Shown: positions 52,558 through 63,194, counted from the first letter of the stretch. The stretch is DNA of 64,000 nucleotides from Larkinella soli (GCF_003703975.1 NZ_QTJY01000001.1:744001-808000), one strand, 5' to 3'. A program made the numbers and translations. The notes: generated by a model not told the origin, from the sequence alone.

Positions 52558-53994
52558 ATGATTGTCAAACGAGTCGTCCTACCGAAACTCAAATACGGAC
52601 AGAACACCGAGTATGTCCGCACCCAGCCAGGGCTGACGGGCTTTCCCGACAACCGGTTTATCGTCATCACTCCGCGGGAAGATATTCCCAACGAGACCTA
52701 CATCAACAAGGGCATCGACGGGCTGATCCTCAACGGCGGGGTCAATCCGGTAGACACGCCCTTTGCCAACCGATCGGTCTGTATGGGCAACGGCTGGATC
52801 AAGGACCGCGCCCAGTCGGTGCTCGGGGGCAAGCACATTGGGGACTTTACCGAAACCGAGTGCCGGCAGGCCGTGCAGAACTACCTGAACAACGGCCGAT
52901 CGGGCGGGTATAAGTACCTCACCGGCCAGATGTACGAGGCCTACGGCGGTGCCGAGGCCTGGCGGCTCATCGCCGGCAGCAACCAGGACCGCTGGATCTA
53001 TTCCGAGATCCAGAACGTGATCGGCGCCCAGGGCGGCCTGTGCTTTGGGGATTACGACGGTCACATGCTGCTGATGCGGTTCGACGATTATTCGAACCCC
53101 AACATGCACCGCAGCAGCTGGGGCAACCCCGCCCAGTCGCTCATCACCGCCAAAAGCGCCACACCCTTCAACAACTGCTTTTTTACGTCGGCCAACCCGG
53201 CCTGGCAATACCGCCATGGGCTGATCAACACCTACAACCACTGGCCGCTGAATCCGAGAAACTTCGTGTTTTCGCACATCGCCGGCTTTCACTTCGATGC
53301 CCAGGCGAAGATTGCTGTGGGCACCAACCGGAAAACCTGCGCATTCGGATGGGCCTCGGAAGCCCAGTTTACCGACTACCTGCAGAAGTTTCAGTATAAG
53401 CTGCCGCTGACGGGGGGCTACTACGAAAGCTGGCACTTTGCCAACTACTCCTTCGCCCTGAAGGTGATGATCGACTTTCTGTCGTATCTGATGCTCGACG
53501 GCGGGGTGATCAACTGGCAGTCGGAAAACCGTTACGGCAACAACCCCGAGGTAATCCCCTCCAACGGCGTGCAGGACGGCCGCCAGCACCGCTATTACGG
53601 CTCGGGCAACCCGGTGCGGGGGGTCAACCAGAGCGCCTATGATCCGAGCAAGACCTACGCCTTCCCCGTGCGGCCGATCGGTTTTGAAGATGCCCAGTGG
53701 ATTGCCGCCGACTGGTACGCCCAGGCGGTGGCCTGGGCCGGCCAGGCCTACACCCACCCCCGCCAGACGGTCGGCTCCTCCAGCATCGAGGTCACGCCCA
53801 CCTACCTGTTGGATGCTCACCTGGACGGCAAGTGGCTCTCGTTCATGGGCGGCCAGGGCAACCGGCGGTGGGTGTTCACCCTGAACCTGGCCGACCAGGG
53901 CACCTGGTCGACGCCGACGTTCAACCTCTCCGGAGGCAGTCTGACCCGTGAGCTGAATCACGGTACCCCCTACCTGTTTTTAATCGAACTGTAA
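52558..53994 (+). CDS. tail-associated protein of unknown family
   Basis: 478 residues, aromatic-rich with Asn/Trp-containing strands (GNGWIKDRAQSVLGG, DYDGHMLLMRFDDYSNPNMHRSSWGN) and a C-terminal carbohydrate-binding-like beta-sandwich ending LTRELNHGTPYLFLIEL. The central part might be a glycoside hydrolase-like or host-recognition domain, but no motif is convincing. Confidence 0.5.
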   Translation: MIVKRVVLPKLKYGQNTEYVRTQPGLTGFPDNRFIVITPREDIPNETYINKGIDGLILNGGVNPVDTPFANRSVCMGNGWIKDRAQSVLGGKHIGDFTETECRQAVQNYLNNGRSGGYKYLTGQMYEAYGGAEAWRLIAGSNQDRWIYSEIQNVIGAQGGLCFGDYDGHMLLMRFDDYSNPNMHRSSWGNPAQSLITAKSATPFNNCFFTSANPAWQYRHGLINTYNHWPLNPRNFVFSHIAGFHFDAQAKIAVGTNRKTCAFGWASEAQFTDYLQKFQYKLPLTGGYYESWHFANYSFALKVMIDFLSYLMLDGGVINWQSENRYGNNPEVIPSNGVQDGRQHRYYGSGNPVRGVNQSAYDPSKTYAFPVRPIGFEDAQWIAADWYAQAVAWAGQAYTHPRQTVGSSSIEVTPTYLLDAHLDGKWLSFMGGQGNRRWVFTLNLADQGTWSTPTFNLSGGSLTRELNHGTPYLFLIEL

Positions 53995-54002
53995 ACAACC
54001 CC

Positions 54003-57000
54003 ATGAAAAAGACGCTGCTGCTGCTGACGGCCTACCTCTGCTTCCTTACCGCTTTCGCCCAGGAGCCGGTCGATCCGGTCTTTGTGCCGGCCGATACGCT
54101 GACTCCGCCCCGGCTGCTGCCGGCCCAGCCGGGCCACCTGCAGGAGCTCCGCCGGGATACGCTGGGCAATACCTACCTGATGAACAAGGCCAAAAAGCCG
54201 GTGCAGGTCTCGGCCGTGAGCATCTCCCAGAAAAGCCAGTTCAAACGCCAGTACGCGCCGGAGGTGATCTATAAGGGCCAGCTCTTTGAGCGCAAGGCCG
54301 GCACGGTGACGGCCGCCACGCCAGGTTATGATTACGCCATTTTCCCGGCGCAGACGGGCTATTATTACGAAATCATCGTCCAGGAGGGCATCAGCGTCAA
54401 AGTCTTCGGGGCGCTGGGTATCGACGGCCCGGATTATACCACGAATCTGGCTAAAGCCCGGGCTTACGCCGAATACCGGAAACTGGCCCTGCTGATCCCC
54501 GCCGGCGTGTTTCGCTTCGCCGGCCTGACGCTGGCCGTCGACAGCCTGGTGATCCGGGGCGTGCCGCTGCGGTCCATCCTGAAGAAAACATCCACCCGGG
54601 GCAACGGTATCGACATTCACGCCAACCACTGCCGGGTGTTTGGGGTGACCGTCGACGGCAATGCCTCGCAACTGGATGGGGGTTTCTGGGTCACCGGGAT
54701 TGGCAACGACGTCGACCAGTGCCGGGCACTGAACTGCGACGCCTTCAGCTTCTGCATCAACGGCACCTACAGCAACGGAGCGGCTTTTGTCAAAATGCCG
54801 ACGGCCTTCAACCGGGTGCGTAACTCGGAGGCCAAAGGCCAGAAGCGCTACCACTCCATTGGCGCCAAGGCGGCTTTTCTGGCCGGGGATTCGGCCGTGC
54901 ATACGCTGTTTGAAAACGACCGGGCCATCGACTGCTTCCTTCCGGAAGCCGGCGACTATTTCGACAGTGATTGGGCCCCTTACACCCGGTTCCTGAACTG
55001 TACGGCCCAGAGTACCTCGGGACTTTCCGGAGCCTCCGGCCTGCATACGGAAGGCGAGCAGCCGTCCACCAACCACTACGTCTACATCGAGAATTTTACG
55101 GCCATCAACATGCTGCGGGGCTTTTCGTTTTCGGAAAACTCCCGGGTATCGATGACGGGTAACAACCAGGCGATCGGCTGCCAGCGGGCGCTGGTCAACT
55201 ACAGCGCCTATACCTCTTCGATCTCGGGGCTGAAAGCCATCGGCTGCGGCAGCGGGATTTCCGGGCTGATTTCGGCAGTCATTGAAAATGCCAGATCCGC
55301 GACGCTGAGCAACGTGGAGGTGATCGGTACCGTGGGAGGCGCCCAGGAGCTTTTGAACTACAACGGGGCCCCGGCTAACAGTACGGAGGATCCGCTGACG
55401 ATCCGCAACTCGGTCTTCAACGGGCCGGTGCGCTTTTCCAACGACAACGTGGGCAGCTATTTCGTCGACGTCTCCGGAACGGCTTTCAACAACTCCTCGG
55501 TCGACTGGTACAACAACGTGGGCCTGAGGATAACCTTCACCGGCTGCGTGTTCCGCAACACAGTCGTCAGCGGTGCCCGCGCGAAGCGGATCGAATTCAA
55601 CGGCTGCCGGTTCGTCACCGCCAACAATACCCAGGTCGCCCTGAATTACCCGATTACCGACAACATCAACACCCTGGTTCGAAACAGCCATTTTGATGGG
55701 TTTAACCGGATTACCGACTGGGCCACGCTGGGACTGGGCATCACCTACGCCAACCTGGTCAACCCGCCTAAGAATCTTCCGGAAGACCGCTTTGTGCAGG
55801 GGGGTGATAATACGCGCAGCACCTACGTTTCGAGCCTCGATCAGGAGCTGCAGTCGGGTTTTTACACCGCTTCGGGAAGTGGTACGGGCTCCCCCTTCTC
55901 CCAGGCGACGCCGTACAACGTCATCAACCTGCACGAGACGAACGGGGGTACGAGCTATTTCGGTCATCCCAGCGGCTATTTCACCAACCAGATCGCCATG
56001 GACATTGCCGGCGGCCCCATGTACCGGCGCTTCCATAACGGGGGCGGCAGCTGGCAGCCCTGGCACAAGGTCCACGACAACAGCTGGTTTCCCGTCGACA
56101 TTACCGCCAGTCCAGTCCTCGGGCAGACGATCCGGTTTGATGGCACCCGCTTTGTGCAGGGGAAGCTGGGAGTCACCGATCTACAGATCAGCGGAACGCC
56201 GGATGGAACAAAATTCCTCCGAGACGATGGAAGCTGGGCAGCTCCGGCCGGCGGCAGCGGAACGGGTGATATGGCCAAAGCCACCTACGATGCAAACAGC
56301 AACAACAAGGTCGACGGCGCCGAATCGGCCGACGCTGTACCCTGGACGGGCGTCACCGGCAAGCCTTCCAGCTTCACGCCCAGCGCCCACACCCACCCTC
56401 TGGCCGAGATTCAGGCCACTGGAACCCGGGATGCCACCACCTTCCTTCGGGGCGATGGCACCTTTGCCGTGCCGCCCGGCGGTGGGGGCGGCTCCTATAC
56501 CGACGAGCAGGCCCAGGATGCCGCGGCCTCCCTGGTTACCAGCGGGTTTCACCTGGGGGTCAAAACCACCTACGACGACGCCCTGAACCGGCTGAGCCTG
56601 ACGGCCATTACGCCCTATTACCAGGATTACCTCATCAATGGGATCGCCCTGGAAACAGCACCGCTGACTAATGCCACCACCACCGATGCCAACCTGGGCG
56701 GATCGGGCGTAGCTCTGTTTCGGGAAGTGGTAGCCCCCCTATCCGTGACCATCGACAAAGTGGCTTTTCATGTGGCCGTGGTCGGCAGCGGCCTTTCCGC
56801 CACGGCGGGAGCGAACGGGGTGGGCCTGTACGATATCAGCGGCAACCGCCTGGCCTGGGCCGACTGCCAGACGGCCTTCACCACCACCGGCTTTAAAACC
56901 GTTTCGCTGAACACGAACGTGACGCTGGTGGCCGGCAGCCGGTACCGGATCGTGGCGGTGGCCACCGGGTCGACCTCCCCCCAGTTTCGGGTGCATAGCT

Positions 57001-57155
57001 CGGCCAGCCTCATCAACGCCAACGTGAACACCTCGCCCTACCGGCAGTCGACGAAGGGCTCCACCACGCTGGATGCGACCTTGACCTTCGGCTCAGGCTG
57101 GACGGCGGAGACCAACTCGCGGGCCTGGATTGGTTTCACCGTCTTACCCGAATGA
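54003..57155 (+). CDS. tail spike with beta-helix, signal-peptide-like N-terminus
   Basis: 1050 residues. It starts MKKTLLLLTAYLCFLTAFAQ, a textbook signal peptide. A pectate-lyase-type domain follows (SVKVFGALGIDGPDYTTNLAKARAYAEYRK...), a right-handed beta-helix of about 450 residues, then tail-fibre repeats (DGTKFLRDDGSWAAP, ATTFLRGDGTFAVPP, SAHTHPLAEI) and a C-terminal beta domain. It is likely a receptor-binding or capsule-degrading spike. The signal peptide is unusual for a virion protein. Confidence 0.7.
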   Translation: MKKTLLLLTAYLCFLTAFAQEPVDPVFVPADTLTPPRLLPAQPGHLQELRRDTLGNTYLMNKAKKPVQVSAVSISQKSQFKRQYAPEVIYKGQLFERKAGTVTAATPGYDYAIFPAQTGYYYEIIVQEGISVKVFGALGIDGPDYTTNLAKARAYAEYRKLALLIPAGVFRFAGLTLAVDSLVIRGVPLRSILKKTSTRGNGIDIHANHCRVFGVTVDGNASQLDGGFWVTGIGNDVDQCRALNCDAFSFCINGTYSNGAAFVKMPTAFNRVRNSEAKGQKRYHSIGAKAAFLAGDSAVHTLFENDRAIDCFLPEAGDYFDSDWAPYTRFLNCTAQSTSGLSGASGLHTEGEQPSTNHYVYIENFTAINMLRGFSFSENSRVSMTGNNQAIGCQRALVNYSAYTSSISGLKAIGCGSGISGLISAVIENARSATLSNVEVIGTVGGAQELLNYNGAPANSTEDPLTIRNSVFNGPVRFSNDNVGSYFVDVSGTAFNNSSVDWYNNVGLRITFTGCVFRNTVVSGARAKRIEFNGCRFVTANNTQVALNYPITDNINTLVRNSHFDGFNRITDWATLGLGITYANLVNPPKNLPEDRFVQGGDNTRSTYVSSLDQELQSGFYTASGSGTGSPFSQATPYNVINLHETNGGTSYFGHPSGYFTNQIAMDIAGGPMYRRFHNGGGSWQPWHKVHDNSWFPVDITASPVLGQTIRFDGTRFVQGKLGVTDLQISGTPDGTKFLRDDGSWAAPAGGSGTGDMAKATYDANSNNKVDGAESADAVPWTGVTGKPSSFTPSAHTHPLAEIQATGTRDATTFLRGDGTFAVPPGGGGGSYTDEQAQDAAASLVTSGFHLGVKTTYDDALNRLSLTAITPYYQDYLINGIALETAPLTNATTTDANLGGSGVALFREVVAPLSVTIDKVAFHVAVVGSGLSATAGANGVGLYDISGNRLAWADCQTAFTTTGFKTVSLNTNVTLVAGSRYRIVAVATGSTSPQFRVHSSASLINANVNTSPYRQSTKGSTTLDATLTFGSGWTAETNSRAWIGFTVLPE

Positions 57156-57159
57156 TGGT

Positions 57160-57429
57160 ATGGCCACACGAAGAATTTACCTGAAGGGCGTGCCGGATTG
57201 GGTGGTGGCTATGTGCATCATCCTGCTGGAGCCGCTGAAATATTTCGGCTACTCGTGCCTGTACTCCGCGGTCGGCTCCGGGGTGGCCACTCAGGGCGAA
57301 CCCGTTAACGCCATGGTCCTCACGGGGGTGGCAGGCCTGATCCTGATCAGCCTGAGGGACGCTCTGAAAAAATTCGTCGAATTGTGCACCGAAATTCCCG
57401 ATGATCGAAATCCGCAATCTCGAGGGTGA
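57160..57429 (+). CDS. small two-helix membrane protein
   Basis: 89 residues with two hydrophobic segments (about 12-32 and 48-68). Located between spike and tail protein genes; could be a second holin or a conversion protein. No family was recognised. Its end overlaps the next gene by 29 bp. Confidence 0.45.
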   Translation: MATRRIYLKGVPDWVVAMCIILLEPLKYFGYSCLYSAVGSGVATQGEPVNAMVLTGVAGLILISLRDALKKFVELCTEIPDDRNPQSRG

Positions 57430-59365
57430 GACCTTACAGGTGAATCCCGGCCAGCGCCTGACCATCGAGCAGGCCAGTACGCTCATGACGGACGACGAAC
57501 TTCCGGGTAGCTTCAGCTACCCGATTTCGTTTCCATTGAATGATGCAAACCGGCGGTTTCTGCAGTATGCCTACCGGCCCGATGCCCTGGAAGCCCGCAT
57601 GGAGCTGCCCGTGCAGGTGCGCCTGGAAGGCCATCTCTACCGGCGCTGTACTTTCCGGTACCGGATCCAGGACGGCAAAGGCGACGGCTTTCTGAAGATC
57701 GACTCGGGAGAGCTGGGCGAGAAGCTGCGCAAGCAGACGCTGCTGGAGGCCATCCCCGATGCCATCGACCTGGGTGTGGGACTGACCATCACCAACGGCA
57801 TCGCCGTGCCGGGCGCCATGAAGCTCTACGCCACGCTGGATCCGGGCCGCGAGCCATTTACCTTCTTTCCGGTGCGGAACGAGGGCTTTATGGAGCCGGT
57901 CACCGAGTTCAATTCCACCAAACTGGCCTGGTACCAGCGCCAGGATGGCATCAACGCCTACAATACGTTCAGCTCCAGCTTTGTCGTCGACACGCCCCTG
58001 AAGCTGGGCTTTCATGCCGTGCCGTTTTTCTATCTGCGCTGGGTGCTGGACCGCCTGATGCGGGGCCTGGGCTACCGGCTGGAAGGGGACTGGATCGATC
58101 TGGAGGAAACCAGTCGCCTGGTCATCTTCAACCAGACGGCGATGATGTCGGCCAGCCGGTCGGGCAGCCCTTTCCGGATTCAGGCGGGGATGCACCTGCC
58201 GGATATGACCGTTTCCGATTTTTTGAGGGCCATCCGTCAGAAGTACGGGCTGACGTTTGTCTTCAACGCCCAGGCGGGCGTCTGCCGGATCCGCACCTTC
58301 GACAGCCTGCGCCGGCAGGTGGAACTCGTCGACCTGAGCCCCTACCAGCTGAAGGGCTACAGCATCGAAGACGGCGAGCAGAAGGGGTATTCCATCCTGG
58401 AGGGCATCGATGAAAAGGACAAGCTGTTTCAGAATCCGGCCGGCGAGATCCTCAAACCCCAGCCGATGGTCATCGGTGCCGGGCTGACGGAGGTGCAGCT
58501 GAAGGTAGGCTCTACGAAAATGACCACCTGGAACAGCCAGCTGGTGCCGCACGTGAATCAACCAGGCAACCTGATCGACGAGATTTATAAGGAGTCCGAC
58601 CGCTACCTGGAGAACGGAAAACGCCCCTATCCGATGGCGCTGCGGCTGCTCTCCTACCGGGGCATCTTCAACAACGTGCTCAACGGTACCACCTACCCCA
58701 GCGCCAATGGGGAATACACGCAGCTGACGGGCCGCTACGGCGTCTGGCAGGGCGGCCTGCGGTCGTATTACTTCTTTCGGGACAACACCCGCAAAGCCGA
58801 GGTACGGCTGCTGCTGCCCATGGCCCAGCTGGGCAAGCTTAACCTGGATGACCGGGTGGGCCTCCGCCTTGAGGACCGAGCACTGACGCCTTTTCTGATC
58901 AACCGCTGGCAGTTCGAAGCGGCTGAATCGGATTCGGTGCTGATGCGCCTGGAGTGCCAGACGCTGCCCACGGGCGCCGAGGAGACGGCCGATTACGAGA
59001 ACGACTCGTCCGGTCAGATCTATGCTACCCTGGAGATCCGGAAAGGGCCGATGCTGACGCTGCCAGGCAATGGAGGTGTATCGGTCATTGTCCAGCTGGC
59101 CGACGTGGTGGTCAAATTCTACGGCAGTGAAAACCGCAGCCCGGCCGTGGAGGTCTCGGGCCTGCCGGTGGTGCTGAGGATCTCGACGTTCTCGGGCTTT
59201 TCGGCGACCACCAACGATGTGCAGCTGACGGCCTCGGGCACCGAGTTCACACTGCTGAATGACTTTGCCATCTACCGGAAGGTGATGCGCGGGGCGGTGG
59301 TGGAATCCGAATCCTCCGCCGGATTCTTTCTGGTACCCACCGATGGTTATATCACCCTGCCATGA
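57401..59365 (+). CDS. large tail protein
   Basis: 654 residues starting MIEIRNLEGETLQVNPGQRLTIEQASTLM. Its LPGSFSYPISFPLNDANRRFL and FLRAIRQKYGLTFVFNAQAGVCRIRTFDSL segments resemble baseplate/hub-like tail proteins of Bacteroidota phages. It overlaps the following gene by 4 bp. The exact family is unresolved. Confidence 0.55.
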   Translation: MIEIRNLEGETLQVNPGQRLTIEQASTLMTDDELPGSFSYPISFPLNDANRRFLQYAYRPDALEARMELPVQVRLEGHLYRRCTFRYRIQDGKGDGFLKIDSGELGEKLRKQTLLEAIPDAIDLGVGLTITNGIAVPGAMKLYATLDPGREPFTFFPVRNEGFMEPVTEFNSTKLAWYQRQDGINAYNTFSSSFVVDTPLKLGFHAVPFFYLRWVLDRLMRGLGYRLEGDWIDLEETSRLVIFNQTAMMSASRSGSPFRIQAGMHLPDMTVSDFLRAIRQKYGLTFVFNAQAGVCRIRTFDSLRRQVELVDLSPYQLKGYSIEDGEQKGYSILEGIDEKDKLFQNPAGEILKPQPMVIGAGLTEVQLKVGSTKMTTWNSQLVPHVNQPGNLIDEIYKESDRYLENGKRPYPMALRLLSYRGIFNNVLNGTTYPSANGEYTQLTGRYGVWQGGLRSYYFFRDNTRKAEVRLLLPMAQLGKLNLDDRVGLRLEDRALTPFLINRWQFEAAESDSVLMRLECQTLPTGAEETADYENDSSGQIYATLEIRKGPMLTLPGNGGVSVIVQLADVVVKFYGSENRSPAVEVSGLPVVLRISTFSGFSATTNDVQLTASGTEFTLLNDFAIYRKVMRGAVVESESSAGFFLVPTDGYITLP

Positions 59366-59841
59366 CCTACGACGAGCTCGGTATCCACGAAAAAATCAAC
59401 CTGAAGCAGGTCCTCAACACCTGGGCGTATTACGCCACCGACCATTTCCGCGATGAGCTGGATAAGAAGGTCTACCGGGTACGGGCCACGCGCAGCGGAT
59501 CCCGCCGGAAGCAGAATAAAACGGCTACGGGAGCGCTGCGTCGAGCCTGGTACCATCAGGTGGGAAGTGAGCGCGTAGTGATGCAGTTTCTGCTCTACGG
59601 TCGCTTCGTCGACATGGGCGTGGGCAAAGGCACCAGCCACAACGATCGGGGTGCTTCCCGTTTGCTCCGGGAAGGATCACCCGCGGGTCCGACCCCTCGG
59701 CGGAAGCGGAAGCCCTGGTACTCCAAACGCAAAGGCTATGAGGTCAAGCGCCTGCGCGAGATCCTGGCCGAGCGCCACGTGACGGTGCCCCTCCAGGCGC
59801 TGGAAAGCATGTTAGAATTTCCCATTACCCTCACCGTATAA
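59362..59841 (+). CDS. gp10-like tail-completion protein
   Basis: 159 residues, basic, with FLLYGRFVDMGVGKGTSHND and KRKPWYSKRKGYEVKRLREILAERH, a layout seen in HK97 gp10-like/neck proteins of Bacteroidota phages. It ends one base before the tape measure ATG. Confidence 0.5.
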   Translation: MTYDELGIHEKINLKQVLNTWAYYATDHFRDELDKKVYRVRATRSGSRRKQNKTATGALRRAWYHQVGSERVVMQFLLYGRFVDMGVGKGTSHNDRGASRLLREGSPAGPTPRRKRKPWYSKRKGYEVKRLREILAERHVTVPLQALESMLEFPITLTV

Positions 59842-62800
59842 TGGCAAACCAGAACGAAAAAGCGGTCATTGACCTGGTGATCAACGGCCGCCAGTCCGAA
59901 GCGACTCTAAAAGATATCGCGGCAGCGGCCGTGGGCGCCCGCAAGGAATTGAACCGCATGAAGGAAGCCGACGATCCGGCCGCCTATGCGGCCAAGGTCA
60001 AACAGGTGCAGGCCCTCAACGGAGCCCTGAATGATCATTCTGCCCGGATCCGCCAGGTGTCGAGTGGCTGGAAAGAGTTTATCGCCAACCCGATGGCCGT
60101 GGGTAAAACCATCCTCGGCGGGGCCGTTTTCGGGGCAGCCGCCGTGGGCCTGCAGTCGCTGGTGGGCCTGTTTCCCCAGGTGCTGGAGGGCGGTCTGAAA
60201 CTGGCTGACCAGCTGGCCGATATCTCCAAAGCGACGGATATGACCGATGGCGAGGTCAAAGGGCTGAACCAGGCCCTCAAAGGGCTGGATACGCGCACGC
60301 CCACGGAGGAGCTGCGGGAAATGGCGGTGGTGGCCGGCCAGTTCGGCATTGCCAAAAACGAGGTAGCCGATTTTGTCAAGTCGGCCGACATGCTTAACGT
60401 GGCCCTGGGCGATCAGTTCGGCAGCGCCGAAGAGACGGCCGGCACGATGCTTAAGCTGCGCAACACCTTCCTGGACATCAAATTCGATAAGGTCGACCAG
60501 GACATGCTGCACATCGGAAACGCCATCAACCAGCTGGAGGCCGATGGAGCCGCCACGGCATCCGTGATGGCCGACTTTGCCAGCCGGATCGGCGGGGTCG
60601 CCATTCCCATGGGTCTCACTACGCCCCAGACGCTGGGGCTGTCGGCCGCCCTGCAGGAGATGAACGTGACGGCCGAGCGGGGATCCTCCGCCGTCGTCGA
60701 CATTCTCTCCAGCATGACGAAGGCTCCGGAAAGCTTTGCCAAATACGCCCGGGGCGTCGATGGGGCCAAGATGTCGAACAAACAGTTCATCGACCTGGTC
60801 AACAAGGATCTGATGGGCGCCATGCTGGCCGTGGCCCGGGGCTTCAACACGGGCGACACCTCCGCCACCGGCATGGCTTCGAAGCTGGACGACATGAACC
60901 TGAAGGGCAACGGGGTGATGGAGATCTTCATGAAGCTGGCCAGCAACACCCAGCTGGTCACCGACAAGATTGACCTGGCGGGCAAATCCATCGACAACAC
61001 CGGCTCGATCACCAATGAATTCAATAAAAAGAACAACGAGCTGGCCATCAACCTCAAGAAGATCAAGGAGTTCTTCGGGGATCTGCTGACCGGGGACGGC
61101 ATTGTGGGATTTGCCGCGGGCCTGGCGGGCGCCACCGCCCGGATCCTGGGCCTGAAAGATGCCGTGGCTGAAACCAACAAAGCCTTCCAGCAGCAGCGGG
61201 AGAAAGTTCAGGCGCTGGAGAAGAACCTGGGCCCCATGCTGGACCGGCACGATGAGTTGAAGAAAAAGACGAAACTGTCAAAGGACGAGCAGGCGGAGCT
61301 GAAGAAGATCGTCGGTCAGGTGGCCGATATCGTCCCCTCGGCCGTCACCCAGTTCGATAAGTACGGCCGGGCGCTGGATATCAGCTCCAGCAAAGGGCGG
61401 GAATTTATCGAGGTGCAGAAGGAGCTGCTGAAGTTTCAGAATAAAAAGGCCATCGACGAAACGAAGGAAAGCCTGGCCGAACTCCAGCGTCAGCTGGAAG
61501 CCGGGGTGGCTCAGCGCAAAGGTGGATATATTACAGACAATAATGGGATGGGCCGATACCAGACCCGGAAGATGACCGACGAGGAGCTCCGAATTCTGGA
61601 CAAAGCCAATGCGGATCTGCTGAAGAAAATTCAGGAGCGGCAGACCCTGCTAAAAGGCCTGGATGGCTCCTATCTGGATCAGCCGGTCAACCCCGGTTCG
61701 AAAAAGGTCCCCGAGGAGTCGACCGAGTTCGGAACGGCCCAGACGGCCGCTGAGAAGGAAGCTGAAAAGAAGAAGCAGAAGGCCGGCGACAAAGCCAAAA
61801 AGCAGGCGGAAAAGCAGGAAGACGAGCTCGAGCGAATGCTGACCGACGCCCGGGCCAAACACCTGGCGTCTACCGAGAATGACTTCGCTAAAGAGCAGAT
61901 CCTGTTTGCCGAGAAATACACCAAAATGTTCGAGCTGGCGAGTGGTCATACCGATAAAATGACCGAGGTAACGGAGGTGATGTATGCTGAGCTGGCCGAC
62001 ATCGAGAAACGGGAAGCCGAGCGCCAGAAAAAGCAGAAGGAGGAGGAATACAAGCTGAAGGTGAAAGCCGCCGAGGAAGAGCTGGAGCTGTTAATGGAGG
62101 ACAAACGGGCCAGGCTGGCCCTGGAGGTGGCCGAGAAAAAGATCACGCCCGAGGAGGCGCAGGTGAAAGATCTGGAGCTGGAGAAAACCTACCTGGAAGC
62201 CAAACGGCTGCTCTATGCTACGTTCTATCAGCAGCTGGCCGATCTGGGCTTTGCCGATAAGGAAAAGCAGCAGCAGATTGCTGAGGAAAAGAAAGCGGCC
62301 CTGGCCAAAATTGACCAGGATATCCAGCAGTCCGACCGGGATCACACGCTGGCCCGGGTGGATGCCAGCGAGGAAATGAAGAACCGGATGGTGCAGGCGC
62401 TGGACTATATTGCCGAGTCGGAATGGAACCTTGTCCAGACCCGGGCGGATGCAGCTGCTCAAGGGCTTTCGATTTTAGGGGGCTTTTTCAAAGAATCCTC
62501 CGGAATCCAGAAGGCCATCTTTGCTGCCGAGAAAGCGTTTGCCATTGCCTCAATCGTCGTTTCTCTGCAGAAACAGCTGGCGGCCATTCGCCTGGCGGCC
62601 GACCTGCAGGCGACCGCGGCCGCGGCAATCCCGTTTGCGGGACCGTTCCTGGCGGCCGCGGCGAAAGCCATGGGGGTTAAAAATGCGGTAGCCGCAAAGA
62701 TCCAGGCTGGGATCAGCATCGCCACCATTGCTGCCCAGACGGTGCAGCAGGTGGCTATGAAAGCCGAAGGGGGGTATACGGACGTCGCGACGCTGTCGGG

Positions 62801-63194
62801 CGATCCAACTGGGTTTGTCAGTCGGCCGACACTGTTCAATCAGGGCCGGCGCAGTTTCATTGCCGGCGAGAAGGGCCGGGAGTTTATCATCAACGGCCGG
62901 GCGCTGCGCAATCCAGCGGTGGCCAACCTGGCCGGGGCGCTGGACATCATGCAGCGGACGGGTAACTTTTCGATGCTGCAGCAACAATCTTCGAAGCCGG
63001 CTCAGATGGTGAATCCTGTTCCGATTGAACAATTGGAAGCCATTTTAACGGAACTTCGGCTGAACCGAATGGAGCTGCAGACCAACACGGCCGCCACGAA
63101 AGACGTGGCCAACCGGCCGATTACCAACAACTACCGGATCCAGGAGGAGTACGCCAATCGGATCGGGCAAATACGGCAGGAAACGCAGATTTGA
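59841..63194 (+). CDS. tail tape measure protein
   Basis: 1117 residues. A TP901-type core lies at about 115-330 (ISKATDMTDGEVKGLNQALKGL, ALQEMNVTAERGSSAVVDILSSMTKAPESFAKYARGVD). A very long coiled coil rich in E/K/A follows (about 430-860). Hydrophobic helices come after that (AFAIASIVVSLQKQLAAIRLAADLQATAAAAIPFAGPFLAAAAKAMG). This is the tail-length ruler. No genes downstream belong to the tail block, unusual because tip genes often follow. Confidence 0.85.
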   Translation: MANQNEKAVIDLVINGRQSEATLKDIAAAAVGARKELNRMKEADDPAAYAAKVKQVQALNGALNDHSARIRQVSSGWKEFIANPMAVGKTILGGAVFGAAAVGLQSLVGLFPQVLEGGLKLADQLADISKATDMTDGEVKGLNQALKGLDTRTPTEELREMAVVAGQFGIAKNEVADFVKSADMLNVALGDQFGSAEETAGTMLKLRNTFLDIKFDKVDQDMLHIGNAINQLEADGAATASVMADFASRIGGVAIPMGLTTPQTLGLSAALQEMNVTAERGSSAVVDILSSMTKAPESFAKYARGVDGAKMSNKQFIDLVNKDLMGAMLAVARGFNTGDTSATGMASKLDDMNLKGNGVMEIFMKLASNTQLVTDKIDLAGKSIDNTGSITNEFNKKNNELAINLKKIKEFFGDLLTGDGIVGFAAGLAGATARILGLKDAVAETNKAFQQQREKVQALEKNLGPMLDRHDELKKKTKLSKDEQAELKKIVGQVADIVPSAVTQFDKYGRALDISSSKGREFIEVQKELLKFQNKKAIDETKESLAELQRQLEAGVAQRKGGYITDNNGMGRYQTRKMTDEELRILDKANADLLKKIQERQTLLKGLDGSYLDQPVNPGSKKVPEESTEFGTAQTAAEKEAEKKKQKAGDKAKKQAEKQEDELERMLTDARAKHLASTENDFAKEQILFAEKYTKMFELASGHTDKMTEVTEVMYAELADIEKREAERQKKQKEEEYKLKVKAAEEELELLMEDKRARLALEVAEKKITPEEAQVKDLELEKTYLEAKRLLYATFYQQLADLGFADKEKQQQIAEEKKAALAKIDQDIQQSDRDHTLARVDASEEMKNRMVQALDYIAESEWNLVQTRADAAAQGLSILGGFFKESSGIQKAIFAAEKAFAIASIVVSLQKQLAAIRLAADLQATAAAAIPFAGPFLAAAAKAMGVKNAVAAKIQAGISIATIAAQTVQQVAMKAEGGYTDVATLSGDPTGFVSRPTLFNQGRRSFIAGEKGREFIINGRALRNPAVANLAGALDIMQRTGNFSMLQQQSSKPAQMVNPVPIEQLEAILTELRLNRMELQTNTAATKDVANRPITNNYRIQEEYANRIGQIRQETQI

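Noticed and set aside
59907-61250. Minus-strand frame opposite the tape measure gene
   Set aside because: Shadow of a long low-complexity coiled-coil gene; His/Gly/Val/Gln-rich composition typical of antisense frames.
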